Assembly (NCBI GenBank): GCA_963837445.1
Contig: CAWINK010000002.1
Coordinates: forward strand, 248,001 to 312,000
Direction: 5' to 3'
Origin: JACVRW01 sp963837445
GTDB lineage: Bacteria > Actinomycetota > Thermoleophilia > Solirubrobacterales > Thermoleophilaceae
Length of the DNA stretch: 64,000 nucleotides
The notes beneath the pieces were generated by a model. It was not told the DNA's origin. It saw nothing but the letters and a program-made list of their open reading frames with translations, and ran no database searches. This document shows, piece after piece, positions 43,613 to 53,180 of the stretch. Position 1 is the stretch's first letter. Every line of letters begins with the position of its first letter. A program made the translations under genes and the position numbers.

Positions 43613-44746
43613 CTAGGCCGCCAGCGGCTCCGCAGCCCGGCGTGCGCTTCGCGGTGGCGGTCCCCCTGCCGCGAACTCCGGCGGCGCTATGTCCAGGTAG
43701 TGGCCGAAGCTCCAGTCCACGAAGCGCTTCCACTGCATCGCGCTGATCGAGCGGTGCAGGAGACGGGGCGGCACGCGCGGCACGAGCCTCTGCGCCGCCA
43801 GCATCGCCTCGAACTTCCAGCGGTGGGCCTCCGAGAAATCGCCATAGCGGGCCAGCGCGGACGCGATCGGCTGCTTGCCCTCCACGACCGCGCGCAGCTC
43901 GCGGCCGCAGGCGATCGCGAAGTAGAACGCGGTCCGGATGCCCTCAGCGGTCAGGGGAAGGCAGTGGCCGGCGCTGTCGCCCACGAAGAACACGCCGTCG
44001 GCGGTCGCCGCGCGCAGCTTGTGCGGAATCCAGTTGCCCTGGTAGCGGACCGGATCGCGCTGGAGGTCCTCGGCCAGCATCACCGTCGTGTCCTTCACGT
44101 GGAAGCGGGGGTCGAAGGAGCCCACGCCGATGCGGGTCTCGTCGCCGGCGGGGAAGCTCCAGCCGTAGCCCGCGGGCACGTACTTGCGGTCGATCCAGAG
44201 CTCCATGTCATCGCCCACGCCCCACGGATGCACCTCGAGCCCGCGCGACAGCGGCGCCTCGGGCGGCTGATAGCCGCTCCCGAGCACGCGGCGCCAGCCG
44301 AGCGCGTCCACGATCACCGGCGCGGACAGGTCGCCGCGGTCCGTGTGCACGACGTCGCCGGTGCGCCCGTCGACCTTCGCCGTCTCGAAGTCGTGGTCGG
44401 ACTGGGCGGCGAGCAGCTCGCAGAGGGTCGGATAGTCGAAGGTCGAGAACGTCCAGGGCAGCTCCAGCCGGGAGGTGCCGTACGGCGTGTGGACCACCAG
44501 TCGACCGAACCTCTGGCGGTGGGAGCCCATCAGGCCCATGGCGCGCAGCCACTCCGTCGGGATCCCGCACGCAGAGGTCTGGCGCTCGCCGATCTCGTAC
44601 CGATCCAGCACCATGACCCGGGCCCCAGTGCCCGCCAGCTCGCGGGCCACGGTCAGCCCGGCGAAGCTCGCGCCGCAGATCAGAACGTCATATTCTCCGC
44701 CGAGCGGCGTACGCTCGGCGCCACGCGTCGTGCGACGAGTCGGCAT
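43613..44746 (-). CDS. FAD-dependent oxidoreductase (geranylgeranyl reductase-like)
   Basis: A 377-residue flavoprotein. The Rossmann motif is YDVLICGASFAGLTVARELAG, the GGR-type second motif is GVFFVGDSAGHCLPLTAEGIRTAF, and KYVPAGYGWSFPAGDETRIGVG lies in the substrate domain. Related enzymes hydrogenate isoprenoid chains or act on aromatic substrates; the substrate is not clear here. Divergent from rpsA by 21 bp. Confidence 0.8.
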   Translation of the reverse strand: MPTRRTTRGAERTPLGGEYDVLICGASFAGLTVARELAGTGARVMVLDRYEIGERQTSACGIPTEWLRAMGLMGSHRQRFGRLVVHTPYGTSRLELPWTFSTFDYPTLCELLAAQSDHDFETAKVDGRTGDVVHTDRGDLSAPVIVDALGWRRVLGSGYQPPEAPLSRGLEVHPWGVGDDMELWIDRKYVPAGYGWSFPAGDETRIGVGSFDPRFHVKDTTVMLAEDLQRDPVRYQGNWIPHKLRAATADGVFFVGDSAGHCLPLTAEGIRTAFYFAIACGRELRAVVEGKQPIASALARYGDFSEAHRWKFEAMLAAQRLVPRVPPRLLHRSISAMQWKRFVDWSFGHYLDIAPPEFAAGGPPPRSARRAAEPLAA

Positions 44747-44754
44747 GCGGGCAG

Positions 44755-44769
44755 ACTAGCTAGGCTAGT
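44755..44769. promoter_or_regulatory. Inverted repeat overlapping the rpsA start
   Basis: ACTAGC-TAG-GCTAGT is a perfect 6-bp palindrome with a 3-nt spacer. It lies in the 21-bp divergent gap and its second arm covers the first bases of the rpsA GTG. Symmetry and position suggest a regulatory or hairpin role; this is tentative. Confidence 0.3.
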
Positions 44770-46408
44770 GCGTTCAGTGCCGGATACAGAGACCGTTACA
44801 CCACCTCGCACCGTCGAGGGTTCGGGCGGCATGCTGCTCGAAATCGACGGGCAGATCGTTCCCAACTACGACGCCACCATCGTCCCCTTCGACGAGGGTG
44901 ACGTGGTTTCGGGCAAGGTCGTCCGAATCGACCAGGACGAGGTCCTGGTGGACATCGGCTACAAGAGCGAGGGCGTCATTCCCATGAATGAGCTCTCGAT
45001 CCGCAAGTCGGTCGATCCGCATGACGAGGTGGAGCTGGGGGAGGAGGTCGACGCTCTCGTCCTCACCAAGGAGGACCAGGACGGCCGCCTCGTCCTCTCC
45101 AAGAAGCGCGCGCGCTTCGAGAAGGCATGGCGCAAGATCGAGGCCGCCGCCGAGTCCGGTGAGCCCGTGGAGGGCACCGTGATCGAGGTCGTCAAGGGCG
45201 GCCTGATCATCGACCTCGGCGTACGCGGCTTCCTGCCCGCCTCGCTCGTGGACATCCGGCGCGTACAGAACCTGGACGAGTTCCTCAGCACCAAGATCGA
45301 GTGCAAGGTCATCGAGCTGAACCGCTCGCGCAACAACGTGGTGCTGAGCCGCCGCGCGGTCCTCGAGGAGGAGCGCAAGGAGGTCCGCCAGCAGATCCTG
45401 GACCGCCTCCAGCCCGGAATGGTCGTGGAGGGCGCGATCTCCAACATCGTCGACTTCGGCGCCTTCGTGGACCTGGACGGCATCGACGGCCTCATCCACA
45501 TCTCGGAGCTCTCCTGGAGCCACGTGAACCACCCGTCCGAGATCCTCTCGATCGGCGACGTGGTGCCGGTCAAGGTGCTCGACATCGACCGCGACCGCCA
45601 GCGCATCTCCCTGGGCCTCAAGCAGACCCAGGAGGACCCGTGGCAGCGGGTGATCGACACCTACAGGATCGGCGACGAGCTCGAGGGCAAGGTCACCAAG
45701 GTGGTCACCTTCGGCGCGTTCGTCGAGATCATGGACGGCGTCGAGGGGCTCGTGCACATCTCCGAGCTGGCCCACCACCACGTGGAGAACCCGCGCGAGA
45801 TCGTCGAGCCGGGTCAGGACGTGCGCGTGAAGATCCTCGAGATCGACTCCGAGCGCCGCCGCCTCTCGCTCAGCGTGAAGCGGGTCGAGGAGCAGCTTGC
45901 TCACATCAAGTCGGCCGCCGAGGCCGGCGCGGCCGCCGCGGAGGCGAACGCCGAGGAGCTCGGCGACGTGCCCGACCTGGGTCTGTCCGAGGACGTCTTC
46001 GCCGGACCGTCGATCGGCGGTCTTGACGCGCTGCGCAACCTGCCGGCGGACGCGCAGGAGCCGGCTGACGAGGAGGCTCCGCCCGCTGAGGCCGCGGCGC
46101 CCGAGGCCGAGGCCGGCGAGCCCGAGGCTGAGGCTGCGGCGCCCGAGGCAGAGGCTGCTGCGCCCGAGGCCGAGGCCGACGCGCCCGAGGCCGACGCTGC
46201 TCCGCCGGAGACCGAGGTCCCGGAGGCCGAGCCCGCACCGGACGCGGTCGACGCCGAGCCCGCGCCCGACCCAGAGCCCGCGCCCGACGCCGAGCCCGCC
46301 CCCGAGGCCGAGCCGGACGCAGCCCCGGAGGCCGAGCCGGCCGCCGAGGCCACCGAGGAGGAGCCCGCGGCTCCTCCCGCCGAGAACGAAGAGTCCCAGG
46401 ACAAGTAG
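44768..46408 (+). CDS. rpsA: 30S ribosomal protein S1 with long acidic Pro-Glu-Ala tail
   Basis: A 546-residue protein with four S1 RNA-binding domains. Examples are GDVVSGKVVRIDQDEVLVDIGYKSEGVIP (in parts), PVEGTVIEVVKGGLIIDLGVRGFLPASL, GMVVEGAISNIVDFGAFVDLDGIDGLIHISELSW and GDELEGKVTKVVTFGAFVEIMDGVEGLVHISEL. About 110 residues at the end are almost only P, E, A, D (PEAEA repeats, 46080-46400). GTG at 44768 or 44777 as start. Its final stop overlaps the coaE GTG (TAGTG). Confidence 0.94.
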   Translation: MRSVPDTETVTPPRTVEGSGGMLLEIDGQIVPNYDATIVPFDEGDVVSGKVVRIDQDEVLVDIGYKSEGVIPMNELSIRKSVDPHDEVELGEEVDALVLTKEDQDGRLVLSKKRARFEKAWRKIEAAAESGEPVEGTVIEVVKGGLIIDLGVRGFLPASLVDIRRVQNLDEFLSTKIECKVIELNRSRNNVVLSRRAVLEEERKEVRQQILDRLQPGMVVEGAISNIVDFGAFVDLDGIDGLIHISELSWSHVNHPSEILSIGDVVPVKVLDIDRDRQRISLGLKQTQEDPWQRVIDTYRIGDELEGKVTKVVTFGAFVEIMDGVEGLVHISELAHHHVENPREIVEPGQDVRVKILEIDSERRRLSLSVKRVEEQLAHIKSAAEAGAAAAEANAEELGDVPDLGLSEDVFAGPSIGGLDALRNLPADAQEPADEEAPPAEAAAPEAEAGEPEAEAAAPEAEAAAPEAEADAPEADAAPPETEVPEAEPAPDAVDAEPAPDPEPAPDAEPAPEAEPDAAPEAEPAAEATEEEPAAPPAENEESQDK

Positions 46409-47007
46409 TGACCGGAGTCCCCTTCGTGGGGCTCACCGGCGGTCTGGGCGCGGGGAAGTCCGAGGCGCTGCGCGCGCTCGAAGAGCTCGGCGCAGCCACG
46501 CTGTCCACCGACGCGGTGGTCCATGAGCTGCTCGCGGGCCACGAGCTGCGCGAGATCGTGGTCGAGCGGCTCGGCCGCGAGGTGGCTCCGGACGGCGAAC
46601 TCGACCGCTCGCTGATCGCGGAGCGGGTCTTCGGCGACGACGAGGCGCGCGCCTGGCTCGAGGGCGAGCTGTGGCCGCGCGTGGGCCAGCGGGTGGCGGA
46701 TTGGAGGCAGGAGATCGAGGCGCTCGACCCGGCGCCGCCGGCGGCGGTCGTCGAGGTCCCGCTGCTGTTCGAATCGGGGATGGAGGCCGTGTTCGACGCC
46801 ACGATCGCCGTGGTCGCGGACGAATCCGTGCGCGAGGAGCGCGCCGGCGCCCGCGGGCACGCCGCCGTCTCCGAGCGGACCGGACGGCAGCTTTCGCAGG
46901 CGGAAAAGGCGCAGCGTGCGGACTTCGAGGTCCACAACGACGGCACGCTCGAGGAGTTGAGGGGAACACTGTCCCGAGTACTTGCGAAACTCGAAACGGT
47001 CCCGTGA
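46408..47007 (+). CDS. coaE: Dephospho-CoA kinase
   Basis: A 199-residue enzyme for the last step of coenzyme A synthesis. The P-loop is GLTGGLGAGKSEALRALEELG and the dephospho-CoA site starts with STDAVVHELL. VEVPLLFESGMEAVFDATIAV and FEVHNDGTLEEL are conserved. GTG start overlaps the rpsA stop; the rpsA-coaE order is typical of actinobacteria. The stop overlaps the next gene. Confidence 0.94.
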   Translation: MTGVPFVGLTGGLGAGKSEALRALEELGAATLSTDAVVHELLAGHELREIVVERLGREVAPDGELDRSLIAERVFGDDEARAWLEGELWPRVGQRVADWRQEIEALDPAPPAAVVEVPLLFESGMEAVFDATIAVVADESVREERAGARGHAAVSERTGRQLSQAEKAQRADFEVHNDGTLEELRGTLSRVLAKLETVP

Positions 47008-47630
47008 GCTCACAGGCCGCCAGCAGAGTCCGCCGCCGCCCCCGCGCCCGAGTCCGGCGCAGGCGGCTCGTGCTCGTGGTCGTCTTCGCCCTTGTGGGCG
47101 CGCTATGCGCTGCGATCGTGTCGGGACTGGGGGAGCAGGCGGTGCGCGAGATCACGCTCCCGCTCAAACACGACGACATCATCCGCCAGCAGGCTTCCGA
47201 CAAGGGCCTCGACCCCGCGTTGATCGCGGCGGTGATCTACGAGGAGTCGCGCTTCCGCGACCAGACCTCGCACGCGGGCGCCCGCGGCCTCATGCAGGTC
47301 ACCCCGGACACGGCCGACTTCATCGCGCGGCACTCGGGCGGCTACCGCTTCCAGCAGTCCGACCTCGCCACCCCGCAGATCAACATCTCGTACGGCAGCT
47401 ACTACCTGCGCTACCTGATCGACCACTACGGCGGAAACGAGAGGCTCGCGGTCGCGGCCTACAACGCGGGCCTCGGGAACGTCGACAGATGGGTCGCGAA
47501 GGCCGGGGGAGCCGCGGAGTTCAAGTCCGCCGACCACATCCCCTTCCCGGAGACGCGTGCCTACGTGGAGAACGTGATGGACCGCCGCGGCGAGTACCGC
47601 GACAACTACGCCGACGACCTCGGACTCTGA
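47004..47630 (+). CDS. Lytic murein transglycosylase, SLT domain
   Basis: A 208-residue peptidoglycan-cleaving protein. An Arg-rich N-terminus precedes one hydrophobic anchor (LVLVVVFALVGALCAAIV). The SLT domain has the catalytic Glu in AAVIYEESRFRDQTSHAGARGLMQVTPDT (in parts), then YYLRYLIDHYGGNERLAVAAYNAGLGNV, ending YVENVMDRR. GTG start overlaps coaE (GTGA). Confidence 0.92.
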   Translation: MSSQAASRVRRRPRARVRRRRLVLVVVFALVGALCAAIVSGLGEQAVREITLPLKHDDIIRQQASDKGLDPALIAAVIYEESRFRDQTSHAGARGLMQVTPDTADFIARHSGGYRFQQSDLATPQINISYGSYYLRYLIDHYGGNERLAVAAYNAGLGNVDRWVAKAGGAAEFKSADHIPFPETRAYVENVMDRRGEYRDNYADDLGL

Positions 47631-47650
47631 ACTGAGGTTAGTCTGGCGCA

Positions 47651-49587
47651 GTGAGACGCCTGTTTCTGCCTGCGCTGCTCGTCGCTCTCGTCGCGGTGGC
47701 GCTTCCCGCGACGGCCGACGCAGCGAAGCGATGCCGCGGGAAGAAGGCCACGATCGTCGGCACGAAGCACGACGACCGCATCCGCGGCACGAAGAAGAAG
47801 GATGTGATCGTGGCGCTCGGCGGCGACGACCGCGTTGACGGCCGCGGCAAGCGGGACATCATCTGCGGGAACGGGGGCGACGACGACCTGATCGGCGGCA
47901 AGGGGTCGGACACGCTCGACGGAGGAAGCGGGAACGATCGGCTTCGCGGCCACGGCGGCCTGCTCGACACACTGCTCGGAGGCACCGGCAAGGACCGGCT
48001 ATCGGGTGGCAGCGGACCCGACAACCTGCTGGGCGGCCCGGGCAAGGACAAGCTGAACGGCGGCCCCTGGCCGGACACGCTCTTCGGCGGCGGCGGCAAG
48101 GACGAGCTGCTCGGGGCGCAGGGGGCGGACGTGCTGGACGGCGGCGCATCGGCGGACCTGATGCGTGGCAACAGCGGGCCGGACACCGTCTCATACGCCA
48201 CGCGCTCGAAGAAGGTGATCGTGACCCTGTCCGAGGGCACGCGCAACGACGGTGAGGCCGGCGAGGAGGACCACATCACCTCCACCGAGGGGGCGATCGG
48301 CGGCTCCGGCGACGACGACATCACCGGCTACAGCGCGTTGAACGTGCTGGTCGGGGGCGGGGGCAAGGACAAGATGACCGGCCTGGCCGGCAACGACGTG
48401 CTGCTCGGCGGATCCGGAGACGACGACATCCAGGGCGACTGCCACATCGTGTCCGTCGTCGCCACGTTCTGCGACCAGACGGGAGCCGACCGCATTCAGG
48501 GGGGCGACGGCGACGACGAGCTCTGGGGAGACTCCGGCAAGGACACGATCCAGGGCGAGGCCGGCGACGACTACCTGCTCGGCGCGAACGACGACGACGA
48601 CCTCCAGGGCGGCGACGGCAACGACATCCTCTGGGGCGACAACGGCGGCCGCAGCGCACCGGACACGGGCAACGGGGCGGACATGCTCAGCGGCGGCGCC
48701 GGCGACGACGAGCTGAAGGGCGACAACGGGAACGACACCCTCGACGACGGCCCGGGGAACGACGTGCTCGACGGGATGGGCGGCGACGACCGCCTGCTGA
48801 GCGACCCGCTCGGATCCGACGAGATCTCGGGCGATTCCGGCATCGACACACTCGACCTGAGCGACCGCACGGCGGACCTCTTGATCACGATCGGCGTCGG
48901 CGGGAAGGACGACGGCCAGGCCGGCGAGAACGACTCGACCCGCCAGGCGACGGAGATCTTCCTGACGGGCTCCGGCAACGACGTGATCGAGGACAACTGG
49001 GACGACAACAACACCTTCAACACCGGCGCCGGCAATGACACCGTCTACCCGCACCGCGCCACCGATACGCACAACGGCGGCGACGGCACCGACACGCTCT
49101 CGTACGGCGCCCTTCGAGAGCCCGTCGCGCGTCTATTTCCCCGTGAGGATCGACGTGCCCGCGGGCGAGGCTCGCAGCCTCGACTCGGGCGTGGAAATGA
49201 ACACGACCTTCTCCGGCTTCGAGCGCTTCGTCGGCTCGAACAACAACGACACGGCTCATCGGCAGCCTCCTGCCGGATTACCTCGACGGTCTCGGCGGCG
49301 ACGACCTCATCACCGGCGGGTTGTTCGGCGACACCATCCTTGGCGGCGCGGGCAACGACGAGCTGCGCGGCGAGGAGGGCGACGATCGGATCGAGGGCGA
49401 GGACGGGCTCGACGCGATCTTCGGGGACACGGGGGCCGACACCATGATCGGCGGCGCGGGCAGGGACTCGTTCGAGGGAGGCGAGCCCGACCCGCCGGAC
49501 GAGGAGACCGACGAGGTGCTCGACTGGGAGGGCCCGATGATGACGCAGGAGCCGAACTGCTTCAGCGCCAATCCCTGCCCGCCGTGA
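47651..49587 (+). CDS. Secreted RTX/haemolysin-type calcium-binding protein (two frameshifts)
   Basis: About 644 residues after correction. A signal peptide (LLVALVAVALPATADA) is followed by many RTX nonapeptides (GGNGGDDDLIGGKGSDTLDGG-like, GGAGDDELKGDNGNDTL) that bind calcium. One extra base near 49111 (GCCCTTC) and one near 49254 (ACGGCTC) break the frame; removing them joins LSYGA to FESPSRVYFPVRIDVPAGEA and then to LIGSLLPDYLDGLGGDDLITGG. It ends PNCFSANPCPP. Convergent with the ABC-F gene. Confidence 0.8.
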
Positions 49588-49594
49588 CCGGCGA

Positions 49595-51496
49595 CTACGT
49601 CGTGGCCTGCTCCCAGCGTGCATAGGCCTCCGCGACGGCCTTCTTGGCGGCTTCGTGGCGTGCGGTCGCTCGCTCGCTGCTCGTCGGGCTCGCCCACGCG
49701 GAGGGGTCGGCCAGCTCATCCTCGATCGCGCGCAGGGCCGCCTCTGCCTTCTCCACCTCGCGCTCGAGCTGGGCGGCGCGCCTGACCGCGTTCTTCGACG
49801 GGCCGGCGGGCTTCGCTCGGCCGTTTCCGCCCGACTTCGCGGCCTTTGCCTTCGCGGTGGCTCGCTTCTCGCGCCCCGGGCGCGCGCGCTCCGCGTCACG
49901 GCGCTCCTCGCGTATGCGCGAGTACTCCGCCCAGCCGCCCTGGTAGCTCCGCAGCCGCCCGTCCTCGAGCGCGATCGTCCGGGTGCCGACTGCGTCGAGC
50001 AGTGCGCGGTCGTGCGACACGAGCAGGACATTGCCGTCGAACCCGCGGAGCGCGTCCTCGAGGGCCTCGCGCGCGTCGATGTCCAGGTGGTTGGTCGGCT
50101 CGTCCAGGATCAACACGTTGGCCCCCGACGCCACCAGGATCGCCAGCGCCACGCGCCGCCGCTCTCCGCCCGAGAGCCCATCCATCGGCTTCTCGGCCTC
50201 CTCGCCGCTGAACAGGAACCGTCCGAGAAGAGCGCGCGCCTTGTTCGGGGTGAGGCCGGTGGCGCGCTGTGTCGTCTCCAGGACGTTGCCCGAGGACCCG
50301 AGCTCCTCGGCGTGCTGGGAGAGGTACCCGAGCTGAACGTTGTGGCCCGTGCGCAGCCGCCCGCCATCGAGCTCGCGGCGGCCGGCCAGCGCCTCGATCA
50401 GCGTCGTCTTGCCGGTGCCGTTAGGCCCCACGAGCGACACGTGTTCGCCGCGCTCCAGCCACAGCTCGCCGTCTTCGAGCAGCGTCCGGCCGGGCACCTC
50501 GAGCCGCCCGCCCTCCATGTCGAGCACCACCCGCCCAGCTCGCTCCGCGCCGCCGAACTTGAAACCGAGGGAGCGGTTGTCGGTGGGATCCCGCTCCACG
50601 CGCTCCATCTTGTCGAGCTTCTTCACCCGCGACTGGGCCTGTCGCGCCTTGGTCGCCTTGTAGCGGAAGCGCTCGATGAAGCGCTCCATCCGGGCGATTT
50701 CCGCCTGCTGCTTCTCGATCTGCTTGCCGAGCTGGATCTCGCGCGCGGCAGCCTCGCGGCGCCACGCGTGCCATGAGCCCGGGAAGAAGCGCGAGCGCCC
50801 GGCCTCCAGCTCCAGCACCGACGTGCCCACGGCCTCGAGGAACCAGCGGTCGTGCGCCACGAGGATCACCGCGGCGTCGAGCTCGGTGAGGTACTCCTCG
50901 AGCCACTCGAGCGAGACGATGTCGAGGTGATTCGTGGGCTCGTCGAGCAACAGCAGGTCGGGGTCGCCCGCGAGCGCGCGGGCGAGCGACGCGCGCGTGA
51001 GCTCGCCGCCCGAGAAGCTCGCGAGCTTGCGGTCGAGCTGCTCGTCGGCGAAGCCGAGCCCGTGCAGCGGGCCGAGAGCGCGGGCGCGCCAGTTCCAGCC
51101 GCCCGCATGCTCGAGACGTGACTGCGCGCCCGAATAGCGCTGCAACAGCGCGGCGTCGTCGGGGCGCTCGGCCATCTCGTCCTCGAGCCGGCGCAGGTCC
51201 GCCTCCAGCGCCACGAGATCGCGGCAGCCGGAGAGGACGTAGTCGCGCAGGGTGAGATCGCGCTCCCTGGGCGGGCGCTGGTCGTGCAGGGCCGCCCGCG
51301 TGCCCTTCTCGAACACCAGCTCCCCGCCGTCGATCCCGGTCTCGCCCGACACCATCCGCAGGAGCGTCGTCTTGCCGGCCCCGTTGCGGCCGGCGAGCGT
51401 CATCCGGTCGCCGCGCTCGAGCTTGAACGAGACACCCCTGAACAGCGGATTCCCCGCCATGTCCTTGTCCAGAGCGCTTGCGATCACCACTGCCAT
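49595..51496 (-). CDS. ABC-F family ATPase (ribosome-associated)
   Basis: A 633-residue soluble ATPase with two nucleotide-binding domains and no membrane segments. Walker A sites are GRNGAGKTTLL and GPNGTGKTTLIE; signatures are FSGGELTRASLARAL and LSGGERRRVALAIL; both have LLDEPTNHLDI. The linker KQIEKQQAEIARMERFIERFRYKATKARQAQ (in parts) is the ABC-F P-site tRNA-interacting motif. A Lys/Ala-rich extension and coiled coil end the protein. ATG at 51496 is preferred over 51526 because it opens the conserved first strand. Confidence 0.93.
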   Translation of the reverse strand: MAVVIASALDKDMAGNPLFRGVSFKLERGDRMTLAGRNGAGKTTLLRMVSGETGIDGGELVFEKGTRAALHDQRPPRERDLTLRDYVLSGCRDLVALEADLRRLEDEMAERPDDAALLQRYSGAQSRLEHAGGWNWRARALGPLHGLGFADEQLDRKLASFSGGELTRASLARALAGDPDLLLLDEPTNHLDIVSLEWLEEYLTELDAAVILVAHDRWFLEAVGTSVLELEAGRSRFFPGSWHAWRREAAAREIQLGKQIEKQQAEIARMERFIERFRYKATKARQAQSRVKKLDKMERVERDPTDNRSLGFKFGGAERAGRVVLDMEGGRLEVPGRTLLEDGELWLERGEHVSLVGPNGTGKTTLIEALAGRRELDGGRLRTGHNVQLGYLSQHAEELGSSGNVLETTQRATGLTPNKARALLGRFLFSGEEAEKPMDGLSGGERRRVALAILVASGANVLILDEPTNHLDIDAREALEDALRGFDGNVLLVSHDRALLDAVGTRTIALEDGRLRSYQGGWAEYSRIREERRDAERARPGREKRATAKAKAAKSGGNGRAKPAGPSKNAVRRAAQLEREVEKAEAALRAIEDELADPSAWASPTSSERATARHEAAKKAVAEAYARWEQATT

Positions 51497-51592
51497 GTCG
51501 GGGTCAAGGCTAAGGGGCGCGGGCAAAGATCAGGGGCACGAATAGGGGAAGTCCCCGATGTGATTGCGTGCGCAACGACGCATCCTGGTCAC

Positions 51593-52054
51593 ATGAAGAA
51601 GCTCACGACAGCCCTCCTCTGTCTCGTCGCCCTCGTTGCTCTCCCGGCCACGGCCTCGGCGGCCAAGCCGGTCAAGTACGCGGGCAAGACCAGCAGCGGC
51701 CACAAGGTCACGTTCAAGCTTGTCCGCGGCAAGCAGGCGGTCGACTTCGTGACCGGCGCGCCCGTGACGTGCATCCCGATCCAGGGCGGCGGCCAGCCGT
51801 TCGTGGGAGCGGAGCCGCTCGTCTACACGTTCCAGATCAACCGGACCGTGGAGTTTCAGTCCAAGATCAAGCCCGCCTTCTACTACAACGAGGTGACCGC
51901 GAACTTCCGCTTCACCTCGAAGAAGCTGCGGAACGGCACGATCAAGGGCCACCTCCGCTGGCAATACGAGTTCCTCATCCCGAAGTACCCGATCGGCACC
52001 TTCAGCATCTACAGCTGCCTGGGCGAGGCCACCTTCAAGGCCAAGCCTGCCTGA
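51593..52054 (+). CDS. Small secreted protein, all-beta
   Basis: A 153-residue protein with a clear signal peptide (MKKLTTALLCLVALVALPATASA). The mature part alternates short beta strands (KYAGKTSSGHKVTFKLVRGKQAVDF, in parts) and has two cysteines. No family that I can name. ATG at 51593. Followed by a perfect GC-rich terminator. Confidence 0.7.
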   Translation: MKKLTTALLCLVALVALPATASAAKPVKYAGKTSSGHKVTFKLVRGKQAVDFVTGAPVTCIPIQGGGQPFVGAEPLVYTFQINRTVEFQSKIKPAFYYNEVTANFRFTSKKLRNGTIKGHLRWQYEFLIPKYPIGTFSIYSCLGEATFKAKPA

Positions 52055-52060
52055 ACGGCA

Positions 52061-52091
52061 ACGGCCCCCGCGCGGTGTGCGCGGGGGCCGT
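52061..52091. terminator. Perfect bidirectional GC-rich terminator-like hairpin
   Basis: Arms ACGGCCCCCGCGC and GCGCGGGGGCCGT are perfect 13-bp complements around the loop GGTGT. It lies between the convergent genes at 51593 and 52112, 6 bp after the first stop, and probably terminates both. Confidence 0.85.
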
Positions 52092-52111
52092 GGTTCGTCT
52101 TGCCTCCCGGC

Positions 52112-52819
52112 TTAGGCGGCTGCCGGCGCGGCGACCGGAGCAGGTCCGGTCGGGTTGCTCGGGCGACGGACGCCCATCACCAGCAGGGCGACGCCCATGA
52201 GGAGCACGAGCGAGCCGCTACCGACCGCGGTCCATCCGAGCTCGTCGAGGAACGGCACGTTGGCGCCGGTGCTGACGTCGGCGTCGACTCCGGCGGAGCC
52301 GTCGGCGTTCATCACCACGACCGAGTAGTCGCCGTCAGCGATCTCCCAGTTCAGCGTCTGCTTGCCCGAGCCGTTCTCGGAAGCGACCCAGATCTGTGAG
52401 TCCGCGGGTGCGACCGGGCTGCGATCGCCGGCGTGGTTCTCGTAGTCCGCCTCGAACGGCGAGGTGTTCACGTCGGTGAGCGTGCTGTGCGAGACGCCCT
52501 GGAGGTAGTTCTCCACGTCGCTCGTGCGGGCGATGCCCACGAACACCGGCTTGTCGTCGCGCGACTCGACCTGGAGCCTCACCTTGCCGAGGTCGTCCGT
52601 GTCGAGGACCGCGTTGCCGGCGTCGAGATCCACATCGAGGTTCTCGGTCGCGAGTGCACGCGTTCCGGCCTCGAACTGGTGGGTGTCGGTTGACAGGTAG
52701 CCGTCGCTGTCCTTCTGCGACTCACCCACGAAAGCAAGTCCACCGACGGCCAGGAGGCCTACGGCAAAGAGGCTGGCGAGGGCGCCGGTCACGACGAGGG
52801 CGATGCTTGACTTCTTCAT
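52112..52819 (-). CDS. Membrane protein with two terminal helices and an extracytoplasmic domain
   Basis: A 235-residue protein: N-terminal helix (SSIALVVTGALASLFAVGLLAVGGLAFV), a ~150-residue domain with acidic Asp/Val-rich strands (DVDLDAGNAVLDTDDLGKVRL), then a second helix (GSGSLVLLMGVALLVMGV) and a Pro/Ala tail. ATG at 52819 has a GGAGGAA ribosome site. No named family. Possibly an envelope sensor or structural protein. Confidence 0.7.
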   Translation of the reverse strand: MKKSSIALVVTGALASLFAVGLLAVGGLAFVGESQKDSDGYLSTDTHQFEAGTRALATENLDVDLDAGNAVLDTDDLGKVRLQVESRDDKPVFVGIARTSDVENYLQGVSHSTLTDVNTSPFEADYENHAGDRSPVAPADSQIWVASENGSGKQTLNWEIADGDYSVVVMNADGSAGVDADVSTGANVPFLDELGWTAVGSGSLVLLMGVALLVMGVRRPSNPTGPAPVAAPAAA

Positions 52820-52850
52820 TTCGAGTTCCTCCGATGCGTTGTAATTTGCG

Positions 52851-53180
52851 ATGAGTGAACCGTCGCACCGGAGGGCTGCGGTTTCGCTGGAGCTAGCAGG
52901 CATCCGAGGGGTGCGGTTAGCTCCCCCGCTGGCCGCCTTCGTGTACCTGCTGCGCTGTGCCGACGGCACGCTCTACTGCGGCTGGTCGACCGACCCCGAG
53001 CGGCGCCTTCGCCAGCACCAGGCCGGCACCGCGAGCCGCTACACGCGCACTCGCCGCCCGGTGGAGCTCGTCTTCACGCGCGAGTTCGCCACGCGCTCCG
53101 AGGCGATGCGCGAGGAGGTGCGCATCAAGCGCCTGCCGGCGCGCGAGAAGCGCCGCCTGGGGAGGGGGGGGTTGTGGTAG
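52851..53180 (+). CDS. GIY-YIG domain protein (UPF0213/YhbQ-like)
   Basis: A 109-residue protein. FVYLLRCADGTLYCGWSTDPERRLRQHQAG carries the GIY-YIG motif (VYLL...LYCG), and RPVELVFTREFATRSEAMREE continues as in the YhbQ group. The 30-residue N-terminal extension is unusual. Probable nuclease or DNA-structure binding protein; substrate unknown. Confidence 0.8.
   Translation: MSEPSHRRAAVSLELAGIRGVRLAPPLAAFVYLLRCADGTLYCGWSTDPERRLRQHQAGTASRYTRTRRPVELVFTREFATRSEAMREEVRIKRLPAREKRRLGRGGLW

Noticed and set aside
52836..52856. Shared TAATTTGC...GATGAG sequence before 52851 and near 59228
   Set aside because: Short, with different spacing, and could be chance; too weak for a promoter call.
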